From Microcaldota archaeon (GTDB lineage Archaea; Micrarchaeota; Micrarchaeia; Anstonellales; Bilamarchaeaceae): a stretch of DNA of 5,820 bases. The stretch spans positions 1-5,820 of the forward strand of contig JAKANX010000071.1 of the NCBI GenBank assembly GCA_021823425.1, in the 5' to 3' direction. A program made the position numbers and the translations under genes. Numbering within the stretch: position 1 is the first letter of the stretch; each line of letters opens with the position of its first letter. Positions 4,745 through 5,820 of the stretch are shown here, piece after piece. The notes under the pieces are model-generated. The model ran no database searches. It saw only the letters and a program-made list of their open reading frames with translations, and was not told where the DNA came from.

Positions 4745-5820
4745 ATGGCGAAATTCGCTGCCCCAGAACTAAAGGAATCGCTGCTAGAGCAGGAACTCTT
4801 CGAGCGCAAGAAGAAGGACTTGGAGCTGATGAAGAAGGACAGCACCGAGGCGCTCAGGCCGGACTTCTCGCGCACCGCAAAGGAAGTGCTCCAGGACGTG
4901 CAGTACAAGGGGATAGTGGCGAGGGCGCTGGGCAGGGAGTTCGAGGAGCGCGAGTTCATAAGCGAATCGGATTTGCAGAAGCTCATGATGCTCTCCGAGC
5001 TCAACACCAACTTCTCCAGGGAAGTGGAGGTAAAGCTCATACCCATAATGAAGAAGGGCAGGAAGTGGGAGGACAGGGAGAGCGTGAAGCTGCGCAGGCA
5101 GTACGTGAAGAAGTCGCACGACTTGCTGGACATACTTTCCAAGTTCCAGTTCAACGGCCTGGACCAGAGCCAGGAGATTTTCCTTTCAGGAGATTCAATA
5201 TTCGACAAGGCTAGCGCGTACCTTGACTTCTCTTCCGCTGCCGCGCTCGTTGACAAGGGCCCGCGCAAGAGGAAGTCAACGAAGGCGAGCGGCTCGGTTT
5301 ATTTCGGCGAGGCGTACATCGGCGGAGAGAGGGGCGCGCTCTTCGCGCTCTTTGACGGGTTTGACGAGCGCGGCCTGGAGGCGCTGCCGTCCTCGCTCGC
5401 TGCCGGGATGTTCAGGGAAAGCGCAAAAGGAATAGGAAAGGAGGCGGACGTTCTGCCAGCGCTGGAGGATTTCGCAAGGCGCGCGGACGCGAAAATAAGC
5501 GAGAGCGTCCGGGGCTTCTGCGGAACAAGCGCGAGCTGCGGCATGGTGCTGGGCAAGAAGCTCTATTACGTGAACGTGGGAAGCGGCCGCATATACGGCG
5601 TCACGCTCAACGGCGAGGTGAAAATGCTCGCAGGAGAGCGGGTCGCGGCCTCGCCATCCGACAAGGACCAGCTCTACTCGGAGCTCAAGTACCCGTACCT
5701 TTACCTCGGAGGGTTCACGCAGCGCATAAAGGGCAAGAAGAGCTTCCGCATGGTGCATACCGATTTCCACCTCCGCGCCCCGCACATCGGAGTTGCGGAC
5801 GTCTCGGAATACGCGAGCAT
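4745..5820 (+). CDS. PPM/PP2C-like phosphatase-domain protein with N-terminal extension (3' end cut by window edge)
   Basis: Open from the ATG at 4745 to the right edge, 358 codons, so incomplete. Residues 1-180 are charged and mostly helical with no family I can name. From about 182 the pattern of a PPM-type Ser/Thr protein phosphatase appears. ALFALFDGFDERG (198-210) occupies the place of the FAVFDGHGG motif, with D204 as the presumed metal-bridging Asp. GTSASCGMVLGKKLYYVNVGSGR (260-282) corresponds to GSTAxxxxxxxxxLxVANVGDSR. A GG-containing segment (322-323) and HTDFHLRAPHIGVADVSEY (338-356) match the approach to the final SDG motif, which lies beyond the window. Oddities: DGHGG is DGFDERG, GDSR is GSGR, and the early R-x3-ED metal/phosphate motif is not evident, with only E189 near its expected place. 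The enzyme may be diverged or a pseudophosphatase. Its TATA box implies its own transcription unit. Confidence 0.75.
   Translation, partial: MAKFAAPELKESLLEQELFERKKKDLELMKKDSTEALRPDFSRTAKEVLQDVQYKGIVARALGREFEEREFISESDLQKLMMLSELNTNFSREVEVKLIPIMKKGRKWEDRESVKLRRQYVKKSHDLLDILSKFQFNGLDQSQEIFLSGDSIFDKASAYLDFSSAAALVDKGPRKRKSTKASGSVYFGEAYIGGERGALFALFDGFDERGLEALPSSLAAGMFRESAKGIGKEADVLPALEDFARRADAKISESVRGFCGTSASCGMVLGKKLYYVNVGSGRIYGVTLNGEVKMLAGERVAASPSDKDQLYSELKYPYLYLGGFTQRIKGKKSFRMVHTDFHLRAPHIGVADVSEYAS

Noticed and set aside
4717..5268. Minus-strand open frame of 183 codons opposite the PPM-like gene
   Set aside because: Ser-rich low-complexity product typical of the antisense of a GC-rich, Lys/Glu-rich coding region; it also overlaps the TATA box of the convincing plus-strand gene.
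5276..5785. Minus-strand open frame of 169 codons opposite the PPM-like domain
   Set aside because: No domain is recognisable, while the plus-strand frame carries PPM-like motifs across the same stretch.

Overview
The window looks archaeal. Three starts (3140 minus, 3191 plus, 4745 plus) each have an A/T-only TATA-like octamer at exactly -29 to -22 from the A of the ATG, which is the geometry of archaeal leaderless transcripts. The gene content agrees: an AK6/Fap7-type kinase, an ScpB-type condensin accessory protein and a PadR-type regulator. The DNA is GC-rich with very compact gene spacing. A small-genome (DPANN-like, for example micrarchaeal) lineage is plausible, but the window does not prove it.

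Left part (1-3140, minus strand): three consecutive genes, read right to left, encode polytopic membrane proteins of 461 aa, 333 aa and at least 253 aa (cut by the left edge). Each junction is a 4-base ATGA overlap, so they should be co-transcribed and translationally coupled. All three begin with a secretion-type hydrophobic leader. They also share two ungapped signatures: Y-x15-K-x-E-L between the first two membrane helices, and R-x5-R-x2-G near a later helix. I read them as an expanded paralogous family forming one envelope complex. The function is not recognised; a VirB6/TrbL/CedA-like channel is a testable guess only.

Centre (3141-3190): a 50-bp divergent intergenic region with a single TTTATATT/AATATAAA element exactly in its middle, equidistant from both start codons.

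Right part (3191-5820, plus strand): a PadR-like winged-helix regulator, an AK6/Fap7-type adenylate kinase (ribosome small-subunit maturation) and scpB (chromosome condensation) follow one another with gaps of 9 and 15 bp, and probably form an operon. A separately promoted gene then runs off the right edge. It has a charged N-terminal region of about 180 residues followed by a PPM/PP2C-like phosphatase fold with altered signature motifs. The PadR protein, divergent from the membrane operon and sharing its promoter element, is the obvious candidate regulator of that operon and of itself.

No RNA genes, CRISPR arrays, insertion sequences or gene-free stretches above 300 bases were seen.
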